Below are positions 9,054-18,124 of a stretch of 64,000 bases of DNA, in pieces. The notes under the pieces were generated by a model, which had not been told where the DNA came from, did not search any database, and saw nothing but the letters and a program-made list of their open reading frames with translations. The position numbers were made by a program, and so were the translations under genes. The stretch is taken from assembly GCA_035946575.1 (NCBI GenBank), contig DASYZG010000024.1:124001-188000 (forward strand), read 5' to 3'. Numbering within the stretch: position 1 is the stretch's first letter; every line of letters starts with the position of its first letter. Source of the DNA: Gp13-AA77 sp035946575 (lineage in GTDB: Bacteria > Acidobacteriota > Terriglobia > UBA7540).

Positions 9054-9508
9054 TTCCCACAAAACCTCGCCTCAATCGCCTTCACTTTCCCGAGCCGGCG
9101 CACGTGCCGCTCCTCGCCGGAGAACTGCGCACCGAGGAAGCTCCGCACGAGTTCCTTGGCCAATTCAATGGCGACGATGCGCGAGCCCATCACCAGCACG
9201 TTCATGTCGTCGTGCTCCACGCCCTGATGCGCGGAGTAGGTGTCATGACAGACGGCGGCGCGAATCCCGGCCACCTTGTTCGCCGCCACCGACGCGCCCA
9301 CACCGCTGCCGCACACCAGCACGCCGCGGTCGGCTTTTCCGTCTCTCACCGCCAGACCCAGGGCCTCGGCAAAGTCGGGATAATCGTCGCCCGAATCGTA
9401 AGTAAGCGCGCCGAGATCCTTCACCTCGTGTCCGAGGCTGTTGATGTAAGGGGTCAACTCGCGCTTGAGGTCATAGCCGGCATGATCGGAGGCAATGGCG
9501 ATGCGCAT
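9047..9508 (-). CDS. rpiB: Ribose-5-phosphate isomerase B
   Basis: The 153-residue protein interconverts ribose-5-phosphate and ribulose-5-phosphate in the non-oxidative pentose phosphate pathway. Family signatures are the N-terminal IAIASDHAGYDLK, YPDFAEALG, the Cys-containing catalytic stretch GVLVCGSGVGASVAANK, the HDTYSA motif, and NVLVMGSRIVA. Length matches RpiB (about 145-155). It lies upstream of tal-pgi in the same direction, and its last bases overlap the heptamer repeat, so the final residues (FCGNS) may be repeat-encoded. The two genes would supply and consume pentose phosphates together. Confidence 0.93.
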   Translation of the reverse strand: MRIAIASDHAGYDLKRELTPYINSLGHEVKDLGALTYDSGDDYPDFAEALGLAVRDGKADRGVLVCGSGVGASVAANKVAGIRAAVCHDTYSAHQGVEHDDMNVLVMGSRIVAIELAKELVRSFLGAQFSGEERHVRRLGKVKAIEARFCGNS

Positions 9509-9526
9509 AGAGCCTCATGCTAACAC

Positions 9527-9841
9527 CGAACGGGGACTCTGAGAGTCCGGAGTTGAAAGTCGAGAGTTGAGAGTCGAGAGTCTGGCCGCTGGAAACGTGT
9601 AGAGGCGGCTTTAATGACGATTGCAAATCAGGGTGACAGATCGTGCTGTAGCGCGGGCGTCCCCGCCCGCGATTTTCGCGCCTGGGACAGGCGCGCTACA
9701 GCGCACCGCTGTCACCCCATTTTGTAATCCTCTATTATAGGCCGCCACGTGTACTGGGAGCGTTGCACTTATGGCGAAGTAAACTCGCCGCGGCGTCCCT
9801 CAAGCTGGGTCTTCAGCGGCCTGCCCATCCAAATCTAACCC
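9527..9841. repeat. Spacer repeat copy A (interrupted by a palindromic insertion)
   Basis: Copy A matches copy B at 9918-10100 over about 185 nt, from CGAACGGGGACTCTGAG to CAAATCTAACCC. It carries six tandem heptamers (9543-9584) and small hairpins such as GGCGA...TCGCC. It differs mainly by an extra 126 nt at 9614-9739. No gene is seen between rpiB and the PIN gene (9509-10159); the stretch consists of these repeats. Confidence 0.85.
9614..9739. mobile_element. 126-bp MITE-like palindromic insertion
   Basis: The element sits between CTTTA and GGCCGCC, which are adjacent in copy B, so copy B is an empty site. It has imperfect terminal inverted repeats matching at about 19 of 24 bases (left end near 9616-9639, right end near 9709-9732). 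The TA at the junction could be a target duplication, as in IS630/Tc1-type elements. The centre contains nested hairpins (GCGGGCG-TCCC-CGCCCGC and CGCGCCTG-GGA-CAGGCGCG) within a CTGTAGCGC...GCGCTACAG frame. There is no coding capacity. Confidence 0.7.
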
Positions 9842-9917
9842 GGGATGCGATCGCGCAGACCTTCTCGCCCGAACCAAGGTGAATCCCCGGGGCCAGACAA
9901 GGCCTGCGCCATCCGGT

Positions 9918-10100
9918 CGAACGGGGACTCTGAGTCCGGAGTTTGAAAGTCGAGTGTTGAGAGTCCGGCCGCTGGAAACGTGTAGAGGCGGCTTTAGGCC
10001 GCCACGCGCGTACTGGGAGCGTTGTACTTATGGCGAGGTAAACTCGCCGCTATACCCCTCAAGCTGGGTCTTCAGCGGCCTGCTCATGCAAATCTAACCC
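9918..10100. repeat. Spacer repeat copy B (empty-site copy)
   Basis: This is the second copy of the roughly 185-nt spacer repeat, lying just upstream of the toxin-antitoxin pair. It lacks the 126-nt insertion of copy A. It retains GGCGGC-TTTAG-GCCGCC and GGCGAG-GTAAA-CTCGCC hairpins and a shortened heptamer tract. Confidence 0.85.
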
Positions 10101-10159
10101 GTGTGGGGCCTTAGGCGGCTCATCCCATAAGATGTGATATCCTATGCGATGTACAGTCA

Positions 10160-10585
10160 ATGATGCGGATCGTGCTGGATACTTCTGTGCTTGTGGCCGC
10201 CACGCGCAGCCGCCGTGGCGCGGCAAACGCCCTTTTCCGCCTGGTAGCCACACGGCGCGTGCGGATGCTGGCCACGCCCCCACTCTTCCTCGAATACGAA
10301 GATGTGCTCAAGCGGCCCGAGCAGAGATTGGCTCACCGCCTCGAATGGGACGAAATTGACAGCCTGCTGGCCGAGTTGGCTGCTCTGGCGGAGCCTGTCG
10401 ACGTTCATTTTCAGTGGCGTCCTCAGGTTCGCGATCCTGGCGATGAAATGGTGCTGGAGGCGGCCGTTAGCGGACGCGCCGATGCGTTGGTTACCTATAA
10501 TGTTATCGATTTTGCCGAGGCCGCCGAAAAGTTCGACGTAGCGGTCATCCGTCCGATTGATCTCCTCAGGAAGGTGAAACGATGA
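10160..10585 (+). CDS. PIN-domain toxin (putative ribonuclease)
   Basis: This 141-residue protein has the PIN fold of COG1569-type toxins: the opening RIVLDTSVLVAA gives the first acidic residue, an internal Glu follows in FLEYEDVLKR, and DPGDEMVLEAA and DALVTYN supply the later acidic positions. PIN toxins are Mg-dependent endoribonucleases that cleave specific RNAs when the antitoxin is lost. A second ATG directly follows the first, so the start is uncertain by one codon. Its stop overlaps the start of the antitoxin gene by four bases (ATGA), a typical translational coupling. The order toxin then antitoxin is less common than the reverse. It sits next to duplicated, MITE-invaded repeats. 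Confidence 0.85.
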   Translation: MMRIVLDTSVLVAATRSRRGAANALFRLVATRRVRMLATPPLFLEYEDVLKRPEQRLAHRLEWDEIDSLLAELAALAEPVDVHFQWRPQVRDPGDEMVLEAAVSGRADALVTYNVIDFAEAAEKFDVAVIRPIDLLRKVKR

Positions 10586-10827
10586 GCAGAGCGACTTATC
10601 CCTTGAAGCTTCCGCTCTCGGTCAAGAAGGCGGCGCAACGGCTGGCCAAGGAGGATGGAGTGTCGTTGAACCAGTGGATTGCCGCCGCCGTGGCCGAAAA
10701 GGTGGGTGTGGTGGAGACTGCCGCCGAGTTCTTCAAAAAGCGCGCCGGAAACGCCACCGGGGCGGGGTTGATCAAGTTTCTTAAGAGGGCACCCGATGTG
10801 CCTCCTGACGCGGAAGACGCACTCTGA
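10582..10827 (+). CDS. HicB/CopG-like antitoxin
   Basis: The 81-residue protein has an N-terminal ribbon-helix-helix-like stretch (LPLSVKKAAQRLAKEDGVSLNQW, residues about 8-30), then a helical tail ending in acidic residues (PPDAEDAL). Proteins of this type, annotated as HicB-family or Arc/CopG antitoxins, pair with PIN toxins and normally repress their own operon by binding upstream palindromes. The four-base overlap with the toxin gene supports a two-gene module. The tail likely wraps the toxin; this is inferred. Confidence 0.8.
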   Translation: MSRATYPLKLPLSVKKAAQRLAKEDGVSLNQWIAAAVAEKVGVVETAAEFFKKRAGNATGAGLIKFLKRAPDVPPDAEDAL

Positions 10828-10895
10828 GACCTTGCGTCCGAAAACATTAACGCGGCGCGGCTCGCCCCACCAAATCGGCAAAGAGTGGCGAGTGG

Positions 10896-11855
10896 TCAGG
10901 CGAGCAGCTTCAAGGTCTCGGCAACCAGGCGGTGGGTACCCTCGTAAGGATCCTCGGCGGGCCCTCCGTCCCACTCCATCACGAAATACCCTTTGAACCC
11001 GTTCGCCCGGGCAAGTCCGAACATCTTCGGCAGATCGACTTTATAACTCTTGCCGCCATCCGTCACCAATTGGTCTTTGACGTGGCAGACACCATAAGCG
11101 TGCTTCAGCATGGCCGCCACACCGCGCTGGTTATAGTCGGCGTCGCCTCCGCTGAGGGTGTTGCCGAAATCGGGCAAGGCGCGCAGATACGGATTGCCGG
11201 CCTTCTCGATGACAGAGACGATGAAGAACGGATCCTCGTTCTGCAAGCTGTCGTTTTCGAGATTCACCAGGATGTTTTTGGAGGCCCCGTAGTCCGCAAG
11301 ACGGCCCAGCGTCCGGGCAGCCAATTCGACATCCGGCTTGACGCCGCGCGATCCGCTCAAGTGCTGGCGAACGCTGGGGGAGCCCAGCGTAAGGGCGAGA
11401 TCGATCCAGTGGCTGCTGCTCTCCACCGATTTCTGGCGCCGGGCCGGATCGGGGTCCCAGAAAGTGCCGCCGCCCAGTCCGAGATCGACCAGGCGAGAGC
11501 CGGCGCTCTCCAGGGCCTGGCGGAAAGAGTCGAGATACGCGGGCTCGGTAGAACGAAAGTGCGCCGCCAGCGGACAAAGGTTATGGACGCCGAATTTCGC
11601 CGCGATGATCCCCGGAAATTCCTTGAGGTCCATACCAGGCTTCTGCCGGTTCCGGTAAGGATTGGTGGGACTGTCGATGAACTCGCGGAAAGGCCAGGAA
11701 GTCACCGCCAGGCGCGCCCGCGGGTCAACAGGAAATCGCAAGTGGGGTTCACGGGATAAGGCGAAGGGGCTCCGCAACAACGGAGTCAAGGTGAGCACGG
11801 AGCCATATTGCAGAAACTCGCGTCGAGAGCACTGCTTCATAGCCGGGTTCGTCAC
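10896..11855 (-). CDS. Exported sugar phosphate isomerase/epimerase-fold protein
   Basis: The 319-residue protein carries a twin-arginine-type leader (SRREFLQYGSVLTLTPLL) and then a xylose-isomerase-like TIM barrel. Visible barrel elements are RLVDLGLGGGTF, NILVNLEND, LPDFGNTLSGG, VCHVKDQLV and GYFVMEWDGG; the late Asp, His and Glu residues fit a divalent metal site. Members of this family in Acidobacteriota are commonly exported by Tat and act on sugars or inositols in the periplasm, but the substrate is unknown. The start is either GTG at 11855 or ATG at 11840; the leader is unaffected. It lies downstream of the TonB receptor on the same strand, so a linked uptake-and-processing role is possible. 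A second, distant member is at 54.8-55.8 kb. Confidence 0.8.
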   Translation of the reverse strand: MTNPAMKQCSRREFLQYGSVLTLTPLLRSPFALSREPHLRFPVDPRARLAVTSWPFREFIDSPTNPYRNRQKPGMDLKEFPGIIAAKFGVHNLCPLAAHFRSTEPAYLDSFRQALESAGSRLVDLGLGGGTFWDPDPARRQKSVESSSHWIDLALTLGSPSVRQHLSGSRGVKPDVELAARTLGRLADYGASKNILVNLENDSLQNEDPFFIVSVIEKAGNPYLRALPDFGNTLSGGDADYNQRGVAAMLKHAYGVCHVKDQLVTDGGKSYKVDLPKMFGLARANGFKGYFVMEWDGGPAEDPYEGTHRLVAETLKLLA

Positions 11856-11864
11856 CTCGGTGGA

Positions 11865-11945
11865 GCGCTGTCGCGCGGGCGTCGTCGCCCGCGATTTCCT
11901 CGCCTGGGACAGGCGACCGTCGCGCCTGGGACAGGCGCGCTACAG
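11865..11945. repeat. Hairpin repeat related to the core of the 9.6-kb element
   Basis: This contains three consecutive hairpins (GCGGGCG-TCGT-CGCCCGC, TCGCCTG-GGA-CAGGCGA, GCGCCTG-GGA-CAGGCGC) ending in GCGCGCTACAG. The sequence closely matches the centre of the MITE-like element at 9650-9702, without its terminal repeats. It lies between the TonB receptor gene and the TIM-barrel gene and may act as a processing or termination structure. Confidence 0.65.
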
Positions 11946-11956
11946 AGGCTACCTCA

Positions 11957-14900
11957 TCAGAACATATATTTCAGCGCGAACTGCAGAATGCGCGGGCTGA
12001 CGTCGCCCAGGATCTGGCCGAAGGTCGGATCCGTAAAGAAATTGTCCGGGGCGCTGAAGTTGACGTGGTTCATCACGTTGAAGAATTCGAACCGCAGCTC
12101 GATCTTGTGGCGCTCGGTAATGTTGAAATAACGCACGACAGCCGCGTCCACGTCAAGGTATCCCGGCGACAGCAGCGAGTCCCTTCCCGAGTTCCCGAAC
12201 GTGCCCGTCGGGCTCAGCGAGAAAGCGTTCGGATTGAGCCACTGCAGGGCGCCGGTGGTGCTCTTGACATAGGGGTTGCCCGAAACGTTCGGGCGGTCCA
12301 GAAAGACCCCGCAGAGGCAATTGTCAACGCCGTCCAGGGCATAAAACCACGTCCCGGTGTGGGCGGCGACGATGGGCGAGAGCTGCCAGTCGCTCAAGAA
12401 TCGATTCGCCCAGGGGTTGGCGAAACGTGGCGCCTGAGCGATGAAAGAGAGATTGAAAATCTGGCGCAGGTCGAAGCCGCAATTGCCGCGGTCAGCATTG
12501 CGATTGAACGGATCTTGCGTGTACGGCCCCCCCATATCTCCCTGGAAGTCCGTTTCGCTGATGCAGTGGGACCAGGTGTAATTTGCCAGAATGGTGTAGT
12601 GGCTGCTGAAGCGATGCTGGGCCTTCAGCAGGAGCGCTTGATATTCGGCATTGGAGCCGGCATCGAGATGGTAGATGTCCGAAAGACCCACGCCTGCCAC
12701 CGGATTGATCAGGGAGAGCACCCTCCTCTGATTTTCGTTATCGCCCGTCGAACAGGGGGATCCGTTGCACGTGCCGGGGATGAACACGGCGGGGTTAATG
12801 TCCTCTCCGGTCCAGATGTGGGTGCTCTTGTTGCCCACGTAATCCGCCGCCAGGAGCCAGTTGTTCGTCAGTTGGATCTGGTAGCCGAGGTTCCATTGAG
12901 CCACATACATGGGGCGGGCATTGAGGGGATAATCATAGAAACTGCTTTCGGCCGGGAAGACGGCATCCTTGCCGGGAGGAAAAGGCAACGGGAACGGATT
13001 GCCGCCCGGGTACCCCTGCCACGGATTCGTGAAGCCTCCCGCCGGGCTGTTCAGGTCAACCACGCTTCCCCAGGGAGCGCCCTGCGTCTGGTCCTCGAAA
13101 TAGGCGGTCGGTATGGTATCGAAGAAGATGCCGAAACCGGCGCGAATCACCTGGCGCTGGCTACCCGTCGGGTCCCAAACAACGCCGACGCGCGGCTCGA
13201 AGGCGCCCAGCTTGGTGTAGGTGTAAGTGCGGGGTATCCCGGGATCGCCGGGGTAGAACAGTCCCGGAGGTGCATTGACGTACTGGGTGGTCCTGGTGCC
13301 CGCGGCGAAAGCGCTTTGGGAAAAGTGATCGATGGCGTTGTGGGTTTCGGTAACGGAGAGATTGGGCTCCCAGCGCAAGCCCAGGTTCACGTTCAGCCGC
13401 TTGCTCATCTGAAGGTTGTCGTTGAGATAGAGGCCGAAGTAGTTTTGCCGGCCGTTGTACTGCGTGGGGTTTCCCTGATCGAAGAAATTGGGTTTGCCGA
13501 GCAGAAAATCCAGCAGGCCGTCATTGGTGAACTGGCCGTTGAAACTGAATCCTCCGTTGGCGTAGGCATTGTTGGCGTAAGGGTACTGGTAATGGATCCA
13601 GTCCGCGCCCGTCGAGAAGTGGTGCCGGCCCCGAATCAGATTGAGATCATCCGAAAATTCGGCCACGTTGTTCTTGAAAAGCGCGGGCGCGCACGTGCCG
13701 CAACCGATGCCGAAATATCCCGTAATCCCCAGATCGATGGCATTGGGCACGGCCTGAAAAATGTTTACGCCGAAGTCGCCCAGGTTCTTCTGGTCCGCCG
13801 CCGGTCCGCGGGTAATGGCAAGACGCGTCCAGGTAAGGTGGACGGCGTTAAGCGTCTCGGGGCTGATCGAATAATTGTCGCCGATAGTCACAGACTGGGT
13901 TCGATCCAGAACTCCGCGTTGCGTGGTGAGCAGAAAGTTGCCGTTGAAGGAAGCCGGACTCTTGTAGTCGGCGAAGAAGTACCGTCCGAACAGGCTGTTC
14001 TTGGCGCTCTGGTTCCAGTCCACCCGCCCGATGTACTGATCCTCCCGCTGGGGCTCCGGAATGGCATAGGTGATCTCCCCACAGGGACTGCTGGAAGTGG
14101 GAACGTATTTGAGCAGCCCCAGCGCCTGCTGATTGTACAGGCTCGGATCCACGAAGTCGTTGGCGAAGGGCTGACCGGTGGAGGGATTGACGATCGTACG
14201 GGCCGAGCCGCTGGACTGGCATCCGGCGGAAAGGAGCTGGCTCCAATCGCCGTTCAGCACAGCCGGCGTGGGCACAAAGGTGATCGAAGAAGGCGGCGCG
14301 GTGCGGATGCGCGTCCCCTGGTAACCAAAGAAGCCGAAAACTTTATCTCTTTTGATCGGCCCCCCGACGGTGCCGCCGAACTGGTTTCGCTTCAGGGTAT
14401 CCTGGGCGGCGGCGAAGAAATCGCGGGCATTGAAGGCGCCATTGCGCACGAACTCAAAGGCATCGCCATGAAACTGGTTCGTGCCGGACTTGGTGACCAC
14501 CTCGACCTGCGCGCCGGGGTGAAGCCCCGATTGCGCCGTAATGCTGCTGGTTTCCACGCTGAATTCCTGGATGGCGTCGGGGAACGGAAAGGGCAGGTTA
14601 ATGTTGGAAAAATTGTCCATGTGGGTGCCGCCGTCCAGCCGGTAGCTGGTCGCACTCGACTGTCCCCCGGCAACGGAGATGCTGTCCGATGTCGCATAGT
14701 TCTTGCTCGACTTGATGTCGGTTACGTTCTCGTCCAGCGTATTGGTGGCGGCGCCCATCAACATGATCAGGTCGGTGGCCTGGCGGCCGTTCAGGGGCAG
14801 ATCCAGCACCCGGGCGTTGTCCATGACCGAGGCGACGGAGGTTGTCTGGGTCTGCAGCATGGCGGCATTTGCCGAAACTTCCACCTGCTGCCTCACTTGC

Positions 14901-15244
14901 CCCACTTGCAGGGCGACGTCAATGGTCACGCGGTTGCTCACCTGGAGGACGATCCCGGTCTGAACGTACTTCTGAAATCCGGCAGCTTCAACCTCGAGGC
15001 GGTAGGATCCAACCGGAAGATCCGGAAGTACATAAGCCCCGTCGGCGCCGGTGCGCGTCGTCCGAACCAGCCCGGTATCGATGTGCGTCGCCGTTACGGT
15101 GGCGCCCGGCACGAACGCTCCCGTCTGATCCGAAACCAGCCCGGCAATCTGCGCGCTTGCCCCCATCTGTCCCCAAAGGGGTGTGACACATCCAATCAGA
15201 AGAATTGTGCCAGCCACCAGAGTACCGATTCGCCCTCTTCGCAT
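11957..15244 (-). CDS. TonB-dependent receptor with N-terminal carboxypeptidase regulatory-like domain (Oar-like)
   Basis: This large outer-membrane protein has 1095 residues from the ATG at 15244, chosen because AAGGAG lies eight bases upstream; the longer frame adds 12 residues. After a signal peptide comes a CarboxypepD_reg domain (ASAQIAGLVSDQTGAFVPGATVTATH, then ADGAYVLPDLPVGSYRLEVEAAGFQKY). A plug-like region follows (LPLNGRQATDLIML, YRLDGGTHMDNFSNINLPFP), then a long beta-barrel with many aromatic-rich strands ending in ILQFALKYMF, with the terminal Phe expected for Bam-mediated insertion. Such receptors are hugely expanded in Bryobacterales and are thought to import plant-derived glycans or other polymers; the ligand is not predictable. 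The downstream TIM-barrel gene may work on the imported substrate. Confidence 0.92.
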   Translation of the reverse strand: MRRGRIGTLVAGTILLIGCVTPLWGQMGASAQIAGLVSDQTGAFVPGATVTATHIDTGLVRTTRTGADGAYVLPDLPVGSYRLEVEAAGFQKYVQTGIVLQVSNRVTIDVALQVGQVRQQVEVSANAAMLQTQTTSVASVMDNARVLDLPLNGRQATDLIMLMGAATNTLDENVTDIKSSKNYATSDSISVAGGQSSATSYRLDGGTHMDNFSNINLPFPFPDAIQEFSVETSSITAQSGLHPGAQVEVVTKSGTNQFHGDAFEFVRNGAFNARDFFAAAQDTLKRNQFGGTVGGPIKRDKVFGFFGYQGTRIRTAPPSSITFVPTPAVLNGDWSQLLSAGCQSSGSARTIVNPSTGQPFANDFVDPSLYNQQALGLLKYVPTSSSPCGEITYAIPEPQREDQYIGRVDWNQSAKNSLFGRYFFADYKSPASFNGNFLLTTQRGVLDRTQSVTIGDNYSISPETLNAVHLTWTRLAITRGPAADQKNLGDFGVNIFQAVPNAIDLGITGYFGIGCGTCAPALFKNNVAEFSDDLNLIRGRHHFSTGADWIHYQYPYANNAYANGGFSFNGQFTNDGLLDFLLGKPNFFDQGNPTQYNGRQNYFGLYLNDNLQMSKRLNVNLGLRWEPNLSVTETHNAIDHFSQSAFAAGTRTTQYVNAPPGLFYPGDPGIPRTYTYTKLGAFEPRVGVVWDPTGSQRQVIRAGFGIFFDTIPTAYFEDQTQGAPWGSVVDLNSPAGGFTNPWQGYPGGNPFPLPFPPGKDAVFPAESSFYDYPLNARPMYVAQWNLGYQIQLTNNWLLAADYVGNKSTHIWTGEDINPAVFIPGTCNGSPCSTGDNENQRRVLSLINPVAGVGLSDIYHLDAGSNAEYQALLLKAQHRFSSHYTILANYTWSHCISETDFQGDMGGPYTQDPFNRNADRGNCGFDLRQIFNLSFIAQAPRFANPWANRFLSDWQLSPIVAAHTGTWFYALDGVDNCLCGVFLDRPNVSGNPYVKSTTGALQWLNPNAFSLSPTGTFGNSGRDSLLSPGYLDVDAAVVRYFNITERHKIELRFEFFNVMNHVNFSAPDNFFTDPTFGQILGDVSPRILQFALKYMF

Positions 15245-15537
15245 GCGTTGAACTCCTTCACAGGAACCCGGTTCGTTCATGCCCCTGATCGCTAGGAGTA
15301 TACACCGTTCTTCCTGAAATCATGTGCCGGCGGCGGTCAACCAGGTGAAGGAGGGTGGTTGGCGCACACTCAGTTCCGCAGGCCGGGAAGCTCGTGCCAT
15401 CCCATCAGCAGGCAATCGCCGGGCACAGCGATCCGCTCTTGAGGCTCGCCCGGTGGTGGCAAAGGAGCGCGATTCCGAAGCGAAACCATTTGTTCCTCGC
15501 GCAGATCCTGGATTATCCTGAGGCTCCGTGAGGCCCC

Positions 15538-16350
<813 letters not shown>

Positions 16351-16351
16351 T

Positions 16352-16379
16352 CAGGAGCCAGGGATCAGGGTTCAGGGAT
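16352..16379 (+). repeat. Four tandem heptamers (CAGGGAT type)
   Basis: The units read CAGGAGC, CAGGGAT, CAGGGTT and CAGGGAT in the 76-bp gap between the dehydratase and dehydrogenase genes. The unit length equals that of the GAGAGTC heptamers near 9 kb. Confidence 0.6.
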
Positions 16380-16426
16380 AAGGCAGGCGGTGTGGCCCTG
16401 GCCCATGCAGGAGGTTCACTGTTCTC

Positions 16427-18028
16427 GTGGAACTCACCGGACAATCGATCATCGGTTATGGGCGCGGCCAGAAGACCGGAGAATCCTTTCAGGCTTTCGA
16501 CCCGGTAGCGGGCGACGAGCTTCTGCCGCCGTTCTATTCGGCCTCGCAGGCTGAAACCGGCATGGCTGCGCAGTTGGCAGCCGCCAGCTTTCAAACCTAC
16601 CGTCGTCTGACCGGACGGGAACGCGGTGCTTTCCTGCGGCGTATTGCGGAGAATCTCGAGGCGCTCGGCGAGGAGTTGGTTGAGCGCGCTGCCCGCGAGA
16701 CCGCTCTGCCCGCGGCTCGAATCCGCGGCGAGCGGACGCGCACCGCCAACCAGCTTCGCTTCTTCGCCGCGATCATCGAAGAAGGCTCCTGGGTCGACGC
16801 GCGTATCGACCACGGCGATCCGGCGCGCAAGCCGGTCGCGAAGCCGGACGTGCGCTCCATGCTGGAGCCCCTCGGTCCGGTAGCCGTCTTTGGCGCCAGT
16901 AATTTCCCGCTGGCGTTCTCGGTGGCGGGCGGCGACACGGCATCAGCGCTGGCTGCGGGGAACCCGGTCATCGCACTTGCGCACTACTCGCATCCAGGCA
17001 CAGCCGAGCTGGCCGGGATGGCGATTCGCGACGCGGCTTCCGAACGGGGCTTGCCGGCGGGGGTCTTTTCACTGCTTTTTGACGGCACGCAGGCGGTGGG
17101 CAAAGCGCTGGTGGAACATCCGGCCGTTAAGGCAGTGGGATTCACCGGGTCGCGCGCCGGGGGCACTGCGCTCGGGAGGCTTGCGGCCGGCCGCCCTGAA
17201 CCGATCCCTTTCTACGCCGAAATGAGCAGCGTGAATCCGGTTTTCATCCTGCCCAGCGCCCTCGAATCGCGCGCCGAGGCTCTGGCTAAGGACCTGCACG
17301 CTTCCGTCACTCTGGGCGTGGGGCAGTTCTGCACCAATCCCGGGGTTGTGGTGACGATGGGGCGTCCGGAGGCGTTCACTTCCAAGCTCGCCGCGCTCAT
17401 GAACCAGACAGCCGCCGAGCCGATGTTGAATCGCAACATTGCCGCCGCTTACCGACGCGCTGTGTCGGAGCGCTCCGCTCATTCTCAGGTGAGGTCGAGG
17501 CAGGCGGAACCGCGCACCGCTCAAGCCGGGCCGAAAGACGCGCAGAATCGGCCGGACTGCCGCTCCCGGGCAGCCCTGTTTGAGACGGACGCCGCGACCT
17601 TCATCGAAAACCCCGAACTGCAGGCTGAGATCTTCGGCCCTGCCACCCTGCTGGTGACGGCCGGGAATCGCGAAGATCTGCTGAACGTGGCGCGCCGGAT
17701 GGGAGGAAACCTGACGGCGACCATCCACGGCACGGAGCAGGACCTTCGGGAATTCGCCGACCTGATCGCCTTCCTCGAGACCAGGGTCGGCCGGATTATT
17801 TTCAACGGGTTTCCGACCGGGGTGGAAGTGTGCGACGCCATGGTGCACGGGGGACCTTATCCCTCCACCTCGGACGGACGCAGCACCTCGGTGGGCGGCA
17901 GAGCGATTCTGCGCTTCACGCGTCCGGTCGCCTACCAGGATTTCCCGGAGAGCGCGCTGCCGCCGGAGCTGCGCGACATCAACCCGTTGGGAATCCGGCG
18001 GCAGGTCGATGGGAAGCTCTCGAAATAG
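16427..18028 (+). CDS. Alpha-ketoglutaric semialdehyde dehydrogenase (aldehyde dehydrogenase superfamily)
   Basis: The 533-residue NAD(P)-dependent aldehyde dehydrogenase has GPVAVFGASNFPLAFSVAGG in the cofactor-binding fold, GFTGSRAGG, catalytic Glu265 in FYAEMSSVNP and nucleophile Cys302 in VGQFCTNPG. The C-terminal pattern GFPTGVEVCDAMVHGGPYPSTSD matches the type III 2,5-dioxopentanoate (alpha-ketoglutarate semialdehyde) dehydrogenases of oxidative pentose and glucarate pathways. The product, alpha-ketoglutarate, enters the TCA cycle. The GTG start at 16427 is preceded by AGGAGG about 12 nt upstream. It forms a pair with the FAH-family dehydratase. Residues about 350-383 (SERSAHSQVRSRQAEPRTAQ and following) are Arg/Gln/Ser-rich and unlike the rest; the +1 frame reads more like normal protein there, so two compensating indels are possible. 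Confidence 0.88.
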   Translation: MELTGQSIIGYGRGQKTGESFQAFDPVAGDELLPPFYSASQAETGMAAQLAAASFQTYRRLTGRERGAFLRRIAENLEALGEELVERAARETALPAARIRGERTRTANQLRFFAAIIEEGSWVDARIDHGDPARKPVAKPDVRSMLEPLGPVAVFGASNFPLAFSVAGGDTASALAAGNPVIALAHYSHPGTAELAGMAIRDAASERGLPAGVFSLLFDGTQAVGKALVEHPAVKAVGFTGSRAGGTALGRLAAGRPEPIPFYAEMSSVNPVFILPSALESRAEALAKDLHASVTLGVGQFCTNPGVVVTMGRPEAFTSKLAALMNQTAAEPMLNRNIAAAYRRAVSERSAHSQVRSRQAEPRTAQAGPKDAQNRPDCRSRAALFETDAATFIENPELQAEIFGPATLLVTAGNREDLLNVARRMGGNLTATIHGTEQDLREFADLIAFLETRVGRIIFNGFPTGVEVCDAMVHGGPYPSTSDGRSTSVGGRAILRFTRPVAYQDFPESALPPELRDINPLGIRRQVDGKLSK

Positions 18029-18124
18029 CAGCCGCGAGAAGGAAAATGTGATTGGTCAGCGCAAACCTCGCGCGAATCCAAGTCAGCTGCGAGCGCCTGC
18101 CGAGGTCTGTGCGGTCCAAATCAG

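Noticed and set aside
12065..15295. 1076-codon plus-strand frame opposite the TonB receptor
   Set aside because: Antisense to a gene with clear domains and a ribosome binding site; no recognisable motif of its own.
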